Shown here: one piece after another, positions 21,701 to 30,910 of the stretch
Layout: each line of letters begins with the position of its first letter
How positions within the stretch are numbered: the first letter of the stretch is position 1
NCBI GenBank assembly: GCA_907164885.2
Contig: OU015493.1
Coordinates: 53,073,496-53,137,495 of the forward strand
Origin: Dolomedes plantarius
Lineage: Eukaryota; Arthropoda; Arachnida; Araneae; Dolomedidae
DNA: 64,000 nucleotides
Reading direction: 5' to 3'
The notes under the pieces: generated by a model
Database searches by the model: none
Seen by the model: the letters and a program-made list of their open reading frames with translations, nothing else
What the model was told of the DNA's origin: nothing
Program-made: the position numbers and the translations under genes

Positions 21701-24700
21701 CGGCAATATAAGGTCTATATATTATATTACTATATGTTTTTCGGGGGGGGCGGCTATATAAGGTCTATATATTATATTACTATATGTTTTTCGGGGGGGG
21801 TGCCAATATAAGGTCTATATATTATATTACTATATGTTTTTCGGGGTGGGGGTGCCAGTATAAGGTCTATATATTATATTATTAGATGTTTTTCGGGGTG
21901 GGGGTGCCAATATAAGGTCTATATATTATATTACTATATGTTTTTCGGGGTGGGGGTGCCAATATAAGGTCTATATATTATATTATTAGATGTTTTTCGG
22001 GGTGGGGGTGCCAATATAAGGTCTATATATTATATGTGTTTTTCGGGGGGGGGGGGGCGGCAATATAAGGTCTATATATTATATTACTATATGTTTTTCG
22101 GGGGGGGGGGCGGCAATATAAGGTCTATATATTATATTACTATATGTTTTTCAGGGGGGGTGCCAATATAAGGTCTATATATTATATTATTAGATGTTTT
22201 TGGGGGGGGGGGGTGCCAATATAAGGTCTATATATTTTTTTTTTTTTTTATTTCCAATGGCACATTAAAAGACAATTGAACATCAAAATGACAACAATAA
22301 ATCTATAAATGAAAGCGAGCAATCCAGTAGCGTTCCCAGATTGATGTCCGAGGAAGAGCAGGACATCTGTACAGGTGAGGCAAGTCCATTTCCTCTTGAA
22401 GATCACACAAAGTACAAAGAGGGTCAGGAATATAAGGTCTATATATTATATGTGTTTTTCGGGGGGGGGGGGGGCGGCAATATAAGGTCTATATATTATA
22501 TTACTATATGTTTTTCGGGGGGGGCAATATAAGGTCTATATATTATATTACTATATGTTTTTTCGGGGGGGGCGGCAATATAAGGTCTATATATTATATT
22601 ACTATATGTTTTTCGGGGGGGTGCCAATATAAGGTCTATATATTATATTATTAGATGTTTTTCGGGGTGGGGGTGCAAATATAAGGTCTATATATTATAT
22701 GTGTTTTTCGGGGGGGGGCGGCAATATAAGGTCTATATATTATATTACTATATGTTTTTCGGGGGGGGCGGCAATATAAGGTCTATATATTATATTACTA
22801 TATGTTTTTCGGTGGTGGGTGCCAATATAAGGTCTATATATTATATTATTAGATGTTTTTCGGGGTGGGGGTGCCAATATAAGGTCTATAAATTATATGT
22901 GTTTTTCGGGGGGGGCAATATAAGGTCTATATATTATATTTCTATATGTTTTTCGGGGGGGCGGCAATATAAGGTCTATATATTATATTACTATATGTTT
23001 TTCGGGGGGGGTGCCAATATAAGGTCTATATATTATATTATTAGATGTTTTCGGGGGGGGGTGCCAATATAAGGTCTATATATTATATTATTAGATGTTT
23101 TTCGGGGTGGGGGTGCCAATATAAGGTCTATATATTATATTATTAGATGTTTTTCTGGGGGGGGGTGCCAATATAAGGTCTATATATTATATTATTTGAT
23201 GATTTTCGGGAGGGGGCGGCAATATAAGGTCTATATATTATATTACTATATGTTTTTCGGGGGGGGGCGGCAATATAAGGTCTATATATTATATTACTAT
23301 ATGTTTTTCGGTGGTGGGTGCCAATATAAGGTCTATATATTATATTATTAGATGTTTTTCGGGGTGGGGGTGCCAATATAAGGTCTATAAATTATATGTG
23401 TTTTTCGGGGGGGGCAATATAAGGTCTATATATTATATTTCTATATGTTTTTCGGGGGGGCGGCAATATAAGGTCTATATATTATATTACTATATGTTTT
23501 TCGGGGGGGGTGCCAATATAAGGTCTATATATTATATTATTAGATGTTTTCGGGGGGGGGGTGCCAATATAAGGTCTATATATTATATTATTAGATGTTT
23601 TTCGGGGTGGGGGTGCAAATATAAGGTCTATATATTATATGTGTTTTTCGGGGGGGGCGGCAATATAAGGTCTATATATTATATTACTATATGTTTTTCG
23701 GGGGGGGGTGCCAATATAAGGTCTATATATTATATTATTAGATGTTTTTCTAGGGGGGGGTGCCAATATAAGGTCTATATATTATATTATTAGATGATTT
23801 TCGGGAGGGGGCGGCAATATAAGGTCTATATATTATATTACTATATGTTTTTCGGGGGGGGGCGGCAATATAAGGTCTATATATTATATTACTATATGTT
23901 TTTCGGGGGGGGGTGCCAATATAAGGTCTATATATTATATTACTATATGTTTTTCGGGGTGGGGGTGCCAATATAAGGTCTATATATTATATGTGTTTTT
24001 CGGGGGGGGCGGCAATATAAGGTCTATATATTATATTACTATATGTTTTTCGGGGGGGCGGCAATATAAGGTCTATATATTATATTACTATATGTTTTTC
24101 GGGGGGGGTGCCAATATAAGGTCTATATATTATATTATTAGATGTTTTCGGGGGGGGGGTGCCAATATAAGGTCTATATATTATATGTGTTTTTCGGGGG
24201 GGGGCGGCAATATAAGGTCTATATATTATATTACTATATGTTTTTCGGGGGGGGGGCAATATAAGGTCTATATATTATATTACTATATGTTTTTCGGGGG
24301 GGGTGCCAATTTAAGGTCTATATATTATATTATTAGATGTTTTTCGGGGGGGCGGCAATATAAGGTCTATATATTATATTACTATATGTTTTTCAGGGTG
24401 GGGGTGCCAATATAAATTCTATATATTATATTATTAGATGTTTTTCGGGGTGGGGGTGCCAATATAAGGTCTATATATTATATGTGTTTTTCGGGGGGGG
24501 CGGCAATATAATGTCTATATATTATATTACTATATGTTTTTCGGAGGGGGTGCCAATATAAGGTCTATATATTATATTATTAGATGTTTTTCGGGGGGGG
24601 GGTGCCAATATAAGGTCTATATATTATATTACTATATGTTTTTCGGGGTGTCGGTGCCAATATAAGGTCTATATATTATATTATTAGATGTTTTTCGGGG

Positions 24701-25106
24701 GGGGGTGCCAATATAAGGTCTATATATTATATTATTAGATGTTTTTGGGGGGGGGGGGTGCCAATATAAGGTCTATATATTATATTACTATATGTTTTTC
24801 GGGGTGGGGGTGCCAATATAAGGTCTATATATTATATTATTAGATGTTTTTCGGGGTGGGGGTGCCAATATAAGGTCTATATATTATATGTGTTTTTCGG
24901 GGGGGGCGGCAATATAAGGTCTATATATTATATTACTATATGTTTTTCGGGGGGGGCGGCAATATAAGGTCTATATATTATATTACTATATGTTTTTCGG
25001 GGTGTGGGTGCCAATATAAGGTCTATATATTATATGTGTTTTTCGGGGGGGGGCGGCAATATAAGGTCTATATATTATATTACTATATGTTTTGCGGGGG
25101 GGGGGA
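18711..25106 (+). repeat. About 6.4-kb minisatellite, 44-56 bp units
   Basis: Units read CCAATATAAGGTCTATATAT, then one of three middles (TATTACTATATG, TATTATTAGATG or TATATGTG), then TTTTTCG and a G run of about 6-14 bases, often broken once by T. Long units are about 52-56 bp and short (TATATGTG) units about 44 bp. I estimate about 115-125 units. Unit variants recur in blocks: the rare CTATAAATTATATGTG unit and its neighbours appear near 22888 and again about 499 bp later. The only break is the LINE fragment at 22236-22429. The Gly/Ile/Tyr/Ser-rich peptides on plus and Pro/Arg/Lys-rich ones on minus are repeat translations. Confidence 0.97.
22236..22429 (-). mobile_element. 5'-truncated LINE with poly(A), inserted in the minisatellite
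   Basis: On the minus strand it ends GGAAATA plus a run of A. Upstream of that a frame reads PDPLCTLCDLQEEMDLPHLY followed by RCPALPRTSIWERYW and a stop. This is a C-x2-C...H-x4-C arrangement like the C-terminal zinc knuckle of Jockey-type LINE reverse transcriptases. The array sequence ATATAAGGTCTATATAT is duplicated on both sides (22219-22235 and 22430-22446), a 17-bp target-site duplication as expected from target-primed reverse transcription. Confidence 0.85.
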
Positions 25107-25261
25107 TGCCACAAAGGTATCGTGTTCCGGACGCAATTTTGCTCTCTATGCCACTGTGTATGCTGTATATTATAGAGAAAATGGAAGGGGGTCGATGAAA
25201 AAAATCATTCTTTTAAAAAGGGTTGATGTAGAAAAAAAGGTTGGGAATCCCTGCCTTAGAA

Positions 25262-25579
25262 TGACACAGAGAGCGGAAAATATACTTTTGATTCTTATTA
25301 TAATGGTGCAGGTATATATCATGGGAACATTTGCCCATACACAACGCGAGTTTTGCTGGCTCCTTTACGACGGGAGCACTTTATAATGGAGCTAACATTG
25401 CTTCCTAGGAAGGGAAAGTATAGGAACATCCATGCTTTAGCAGGAGAACAATTTTTTTTTCAAAGGGGATGGCACTTATCCTGAAGACATTCGTTCAAAA
25501 ACACTGATAGTTTCTTTTTTTTTTTTTTTTTTTTTTTTTTTGGGGGGGGGGGGGTAGGCTTCTTTATTAAAGTAACATC
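25262..25579. other. Unique spacer with a T-run/G-run junction
   Basis: No gene. At 25512-25555 an interrupted T run of about 30 bases passes directly into 14 G. The rest is unremarkable. Confidence 0.6.
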
Positions 25580-25587
25580 CTTTAAAT

Positions 25588-26254
25588 TAGGGGTCTTCAA
25601 CCCGTGGCCCGCGAGCCACGGGTAGCCTGCCGACGGTATTTTGGTGGTCCGCCGAAACACTTCGATTATGCAAAACGAAAGTTTGATATAAATTTGAAAA
25701 AAAAAATCTTAGAACAGCAAATTCTCTCACACAAAAAAGATCAAGAATGCACGGGGGAAAAGTAGCCTACAGCCTATAGGCTTATCAAAATAATAAACTG
25801 GTCATTGTATTCAGAATCTTAAGACGAACTAAACACAAAACACAGTATACCAAGGCTCTTCCTTTCCAGAACCTCCCGTGCGTCTCGTCTTCCTGGCATT
25901 CATTCTGTTTCATGCAATATAAAGTACAAAATACATTGATTCAACTCCCATTTTTGCTGTTTGTAGAAAATAATAAATAAAAACATTTTTTAATTAATAA
26001 TGGTTATAAAGGTACAAAATACTTTTTAAAACACACCATACACACAAAACTTCAGTGACATGTTTTGAAGGAATTAATCCTTCATCATCATGCTCTAAAA
26101 AAGCAAATCAAGCAATCATCTCAACGGCTGAAGCCCGTTTGCATATAATACATTTTTTCCTCTGCCTACACTACTTATTTCACAGATGAATGGCCCGCGG
26201 AACTTTGCGAATTTATTGGTGTGGCCCGCGAACGTGAAAGGTTGAAGACTCCTA
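25588..26254. mobile_element. hAT element A, TSD CTTTAAAT
   Basis: Left end TAGGGGTCTTCAACCCGTGG, right end the complement of TAGGAGTCTTCAACCTTTC; both are followed inward by GTGGCCCGCGA-type sequence. Perfect CTTTAAAT lies at 25580-25587 and 26255-26262. 667 bp, no transposase. Confidence 0.92.
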
Positions 26255-26262
26255 CTTTAAAT

Positions 26263-26731
26263 CATGGTTTCCTAAACTTTTCCTACTATGGAACGCTTCG
26301 TAAATCCTGCAATTCTAACGGGACACCTTGTTTATTTTGTAGGGGTATGTAATAACACATAATCAATAAAATTTTTAAAAAATGAGAAATAAAAACATTA
26401 ATTATTTATTTAGTATTTAGTAATTATTTCAATTTTAAAACATAACACATAAAATAGAATAAAGTTCTTATAATGACTTCGATGATGTTGAGTCCTTGAA
26501 TTGCAAATCGTCAGGCAGATCACAACTCTGCCAAACATGGCCATGACTAATTAAAATAACTGTATGCATGAATACTTAATTCTTTAGACATTTTAGAGCA
26601 GTAATCCGTCAAACATGTTTTAATTTCGTATAGCTGTTTCAGGATATAAAACAATTCCAGGTTTTCGCGGAACACCTATTAACTTTCCGTGGAACACCAG
26701 TGTTCCGCGGAGTATAGTTTGGGAAACCCTG
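26263..26731. mobile_element. hAT element B, same TSD CTTTAAAT
   Basis: Left end CATGGTTTCCTAAACTTTTC, right end the complement of CAGGGTTTCCCAAACTATAC, with GTTCCGCGGA-type subterminal motifs. The duplications CTTTAAAT at 26255-26262 and 26732-26739 flank it; the left one is shared with element A. 469 bp, AT-rich, non-coding. Confidence 0.88.
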
Positions 26732-26739
26732 CTTTAAAT

Positions 26740-27186
26740 TAAACAAACATTTCTTTCTGTGAGGGAACAGAACCCAAACACGGCCGCAGTTCGAACCGAA
26801 ACCTGCGTGGTGTTAGCCTACGACGCTATAATTACTCTATAATAAGAGCGGCGATCCATCATTTTTCTATTATAAAAGATAAAAGGTCTCAGCTGTTGTA
26901 TAAACATGCAGCAAACGTAGACGGATCTCAGAGAATGAAAAATATAGGGTCAAAAATGCTTATAAATGTCAATTACTTTAATTTCGTCTCCTTCCGTATG
27001 TATCTTTTGTTTCCGTAGTCAGTCTTTGATAATCGTGTTTTCCCAATTCATGGTTTGATTTATGCGTCTGTAACTCCATTCTGACACGCACACAAACAGA
27101 TATATTTATGTGTATGACCGGAACTGTTCTAATATCAGCATATTCACAGTACACGGGAAGCCCGGCAAAAAGCGAAGTGACATTAC
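26740..27186. other. Unique intergenic stretch
   Basis: Nothing certain. Around 26780-26800 the minus strand reads GGTTCGAACTGC, a B-box-like motif, but no convincing A box is placed before it. Confidence 0.5.
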
Positions 27187-27978
27187 TAGGGATACGTAAT
27201 TTTCGTATTTACGAAATAGATGCGAATAAATGCGAAATTTGCCGATATGAGCGAATAAATGCGAAAATTATTTTTTTTACTACTTTTAGGCGAAAACTCG
27301 GTGATAAAGCGAATTTTTAAGCGAAAGTAATTAATAATAGTAATAATTTGTTAACACAATTTCTTTATTAAGATCCTCCGTGGTCTTCAACTGAGAAATC
27401 TCACTCTCCTTCCTATTGGCCCCGAATTTCACCTGGACAGTTTGTCCGTACCGGAGTCGAACCTAAAAATTTAACTCTTAAAAATCAACCATCAAATTTT
27501 GTAGAACAATTTAGTAGTAGATTTAAGAACCTCTCTTGAGCTCCAAAGTCAAGGGTATTTCAGCTACTTACAGTAGTCAACCAAGAGACTCCTGTCGATG
27601 TTATACAGATTTTAATTGCAACGAAATGCTGCTACTTTAACTTTGCAAAGGCAATTATGCAAAGCCTACTCTATAGTCTCGTTAACAGAGTAGATGCTGA
27701 GATATTTTAGTATATACAACATAGCAATTAATGACAAAAGGCGAAGACTTAAGAAACATAATGTGGATACTACTACAATGTTAGCTTTTAACAAAGAATT
27801 TTGATACTTACCTATCCAAGTAAGAACAATTGTAATTTTTTAAAAATAAATGTGAAATTTTTTGAATTTATAGTTATATATATATTTTCTTTTGCGAATA
27901 AATGCGCAATCTTATATATTGTATTTTCTGTTGTTGCGAAATTTCGATATTTTTTTAAGCGAAATTTACGTATCCCTA
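27187..27978. mobile_element. hAT element, TSD GACATTAC
   Basis: Left end TAGGGATACGTAATTTTCG, right end the complement of TAGGGATACGTAAATTTCGC. Perfect GACATTAC lies at 27179-27186 and 27979-27986. Subterminal GCGAATAAATGCG repeats occur near both ends (27222, 27250, 27893) and may be transposase-binding repeats. No complete transposase. Confidence 0.92.
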
Positions 27979-28061
27979 GACATTACTCATTTCCCTCTCA
28001 CAGACGCCAATAAATAAGCCTACTCCGTAAGCTTTTAGCTCAGTTCAGCGCCTAAAAGCCG

Positions 28062-28225
28062 ATGGCGGAATGGCGCTAGTCTTCGGAGCCAAAGTCTGCG
28101 GGTTCGAATTCCGCGGCAGGCATTAGTTTTGATTGTAAGTACGGAGTCAGTTGCAAATCCCTGTCAATTTAGCCTTCGTGTCGCAAAAGATGACCGTGGC
28201 GCGCTGGTCCAATCAGCTCACCGCC
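28062..28225 (+). mobile_element. tRNA-derived SINE, family S1, copy 1
   Basis: tRNA-like head GATGGCGGAATGGC (A-box region) with GGGTTCGAATTCCG (B box), then the family body ending TAGCCTTCGTGTCGC and AAGATGACCGTGGCGCG. The same body recurs at 48821-48997 and 51417-51580. The head resembles a Leu/Ser-type tRNA, but the stems are degraded, so it is not a working tRNA gene. Confidence 0.8.
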
Positions 28226-28429
28226 TAACCCTCCTAAGTTATATCCTTAAACTTAAGGGAAGTTCTATCAATTAAAAAGTGTACCATATCTATTCCCAGG
28301 GATTTAGCACAAAAGGTGTTGAATGCAGAGTTGCTTACAAACTCAAAGTTCACTCTTTCAAATATACCAAATGGATAAGAAAGTACAATATGTGTCTATC
28401 TGTATGTATGTAGTTATATATGAGTGCGT

Positions 28430-28770
28430 GCACACGGCATACATAGATCTGAACTGATTCCTCCCTCAGTCCCCACGCGCTCTGAAATAAAGGGAGAGAG
28501 AATTCCGCCGTTACACCCCCTTCGGGAGCTCTCTCTGCCCCCATCGAACTGCCTCCCCCTCCTCCGGTGGTGTCAGCTGGCCGAGGCACCCATCTGTTCG
28601 CGGGATCGTTGCCATGGAGACACCCGGAGGATTCCCGGCCGGGTTGCCAACGGTGCTCCAAAAATCGCCCACCCAGCGAGAGGGCGCTCCGAGAACGTTT
28701 CTCTGGTCGTCAGTCTGAAGGAGTGATGGGGCCTGATCGATGAGCACCGAGTGACGTCACCCCATCGGTT
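28430..28770. promoter_or_regulatory. GC-rich island with RFX X-box and CRE motifs
   Basis: A sharply GC-rich, CpG-containing block in AT-rich surroundings. It contains GTTGCCATGGAGAC (28608-28621), a good match to the RFX X-box palindrome, and a full CRE, TGACGTCA (28752-28759). Frames here (100 and 103 residues) have no domain and no conserved look. A distal regulatory element or an unrelated promoter are both possible; the function is inferred from composition and motifs only. Confidence 0.35.
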
Positions 28771-28966
28771 TCAGTCCCATGAAATGATCAGTTCACGCAC
28801 AGCTTTTGTCTTGCGGATGGACACAATAAAAGAGGATGTCTTTAAAAGAGACAAAAAGAAATGGTTCAATAAACCTACTTTGGTTAAGTTGCGGAACCGC
28901 TTCTAAATTTTTAGCATTACTTTTAGTGGACTGTCACAGCTCTTTTTAAAACTTTATATTCTTAAT

Positions 28967-29700
28967 AGCTTAATACCCGTGCTTCGCTACGGAGTACATT
29001 CAGATTAAATACAACGGTCAATGTATGCAATTAATGAAAAAAAAATATAAAAAAATCGTAACGGATATTTTTATAGACTAAATAATGTAGAAAAAAATAT
29101 TCAAATTAAATACAACGGTCAATGTATGCAATTAATTTGTATGTTTAATATCCATAAAACATACTAATTTGAATTAAATTCTTAAAAAACTTCCATCTCA
29201 ATTAGTCTAGTGGTTAAATTTTATCTTTTACCGCATTTATAATATTTTTTTGTCAATTTATTTCGTTGTTATGCCCGTGACGCAAAATTTATTTAAAGTA
29301 TCACAAAAAGAAAAGAAACCACGTGATCGGCATATAATAAATTAAATTCTAAAAATTAATCTTTAAAAATTCAACAAAAATCAGAAAATAAAGGTAAAGA
29401 TTCGAAAAGATTTCATTTTAAAGGAATTTTTATGATCTTCCGCGTGCTATAAATTGTATAACCCTCATATTATTATTTTAAATTCAAACTTTAAAGAGTG
29501 TTACAAAAACAGCTTAAAAATTTAATTTTAAAAAATCTAAGAAAATTTTTTCCAAAACTCTTTCTTAGTGCACCCCTTATAGTGTATACACTATAAGGAG
29601 AATCGCCATGCAAAATTCCAGCCGTTTAGGTCTAGCGGTTTTATCTGTGCGTTATCTGTCAGTCAGTCAGTTAGCTACGGATCTGTTTTATATATATAGA
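28967..29700 (-). mobile_element. Helitron-related non-autonomous element, copy 2 (full length)
   Basis: On the minus strand it begins TCTATATATATAAAACAG, continues with ACTGACTGAC, and ends CTCCGTAGCGAAGCACGGGT followed by ATTAAGCT. The body matches copies at 2228 and 58217. Near its 3' end a 38-bp segment (containing AATACAACGGTCAATGTATG) is present twice, at about 28999 and 29099. 734 bp, no protein. Confidence 0.75.
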
Positions 29701-29825
29701 CTAGTGATCAGTTCAAATATCTATAAGATTTGGTTGCTGTTATAATGAAAGTGTTTTTAGTTATTCACATTTTAACATTCTGAAACAGCATATTAACATT
29801 TTATAATGTCTTTTATTTCGTCATG
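29701..29825. other. AT-rich spacer
   Basis: Short unique AT-rich sequence between the Helitron-related element and the inverted repeat. No frame or motif stands out. Confidence 0.5.
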
Positions 29826-30910
29826 CCGGAATATTTATTTAAAACATACTAAAATACTTTAAAAATAAAATGAAGTTTACGACATGCTTCTATGACAATT
29901 CCGAGATAAAACTTTTTTTTTTCTCTACTGTCTATGCGTACAACTGTACTTAAGTATATTAATCTAGTAATGGTAAGTTTTAAGAACTGCCATCTTTAAA
30001 AATGATATATCTAAACTTCCTCGCAGGAAGTCTGTGAGAACAATGTACTGCCCATCCCCAGAATTAAAATTAGCATTCATTGTATTTATGCATCGCATTT
30101 CTAAGATATTTAAAATATTTTTCCATTTAGACAGCTCTTATTTTTTTCCATTCAATACAAAAAGAGCCGTCAAAATGCGCGGTAAAATTCGACACGAATT
30201 ATATCTGTTACAATGATATTTGCTAACATTTATTAAGTATTGTATACGTAGTTTTGGGAATCAATTTAATATGAACTTGGAAGTTATATAAAAAATACGC
30301 ATAGAATTTATATGAAACTTATGAAATGCATGAAATTTTCAAAACTTTGAAAATGCTAAACAGTGGAAAATATATATTATAAAGTTAGTCTATCATTTAT
30401 TAATTAAGATTAAATGTAACTCATGAAATATGCTCATTATGTGTAAGTGAATAATTGCGTGCTAAACTAATGGTTGTACAAGTGTATTTTTTCTTTTCCT
30501 TTTGTGCCAAGGAAAGGTTTTTATTAAAAAATATGACTTCTGGATTGATAAAATTTTATTTATAACATTTTAAATCCTTTTGAAGAATTTTTTTTTTTTC
30601 TGAGTAATTTTTCGTTCGGGATAAATAATTTTAGAATTTTTATTATATGAAAATTTTTGAAGATGATTAAATAAAAACAGATCAAATGTACACAGTTCTC
30701 ACAGGTATATCTTGAGTGGAAATTTAGATTTTTCCTTTCCGAAGATGACAATTCTTAAAAATTTCCATTACTAAATTAATAGACTTAAAAGTACAATTGT
30801 ACGCATAGACAGTAGAGCAAAAAGAATGTTTTACCTCGAATGGAATTGTCATAGAAGCTTGCCGTTAGTTTTATTTTATTTTTAAAGTTCTTTAGCATGT
30901 TTAAAGCCAA
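29826..30910. repeat. Large imperfect inverted repeat (about 200-bp arms)
   Basis: The left arm (about 29840-30045) contains CTACTGTCTATGCGTACAA and ATGCTTCTATGACAATTCC. The right arm (about 30687-30902) read on the minus strand has CTACTGTCTATGCGTACAA and AAGCTTCTATGACAATTCC in the same order. Arms are roughly 75-80% alike by eye with small indels; about 640 bp of AT-rich DNA lies between. No clear target duplication. It could be a fold-back or long-TIR transposon, or an inverted duplication. Confidence 0.8.

Larger units (their letters stand above)
18644..25156. mobile_element. hAT element whose interior is a minisatellite array
   Basis: Left end CAGTGGCGTAGCGAGG, right end the complement of CAGTGGCATAGAGAGC (14 of 16 match). 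The 8-bp target-site duplication TGTATGCT is perfect at 18636-18643 and 25157-25164. Between the ends lie a short unique piece with a G run (18660-18710), about 6.4 kb of minisatellite, and a short right piece (25106-25140). No transposase is present, so it must have been moved by an enzyme elsewhere. The end type (CAGTGGCGTAGC) recurs at 40863 and 59597. Confidence 0.93.
17852..25253. mobile_element. Outer hAT element, expanded by nested insertions
   Basis: Left end CAGGGATTCCCAATGGGG; right end is the complement of CAGGGATTCCCAACCTTT, a 13-14 bp TIR. Flanking 8-bp duplications are CCCTAGAA (17844-17851) and CCTTAGAA (25254-25261), one mismatch. hAT elements make 8-bp duplications. Both ends also share GGGGGTCGATGA. 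Without the two insertions at 18203-18517 and 18644-25156 it would be under 600 bp, so it is a non-autonomous copy. Confidence 0.85.

Noticed and set aside
18566..24415. Many open frames of 60-160 codons rich in Gly, Ile, Tyr, Ser (plus strand) or Pro, Arg, Lys (minus strand), superficially like silk or cell-wall proteins
   Set aside because: They are translations of the minisatellite in different frames; frame changes with every G-run length change, there is no steady start or stop pattern and no splice logic.
26780..26800. SINE called from a lone B-box-like GGTTCGAACTGC
   Set aside because: No A box at proper distance and no shared body with other copies.
28062..28135. True tRNA gene
   Set aside because: A and B boxes are present but the acceptor and anticodon stems do not pair, and the sequence continues into a SINE body shared with two other sites.
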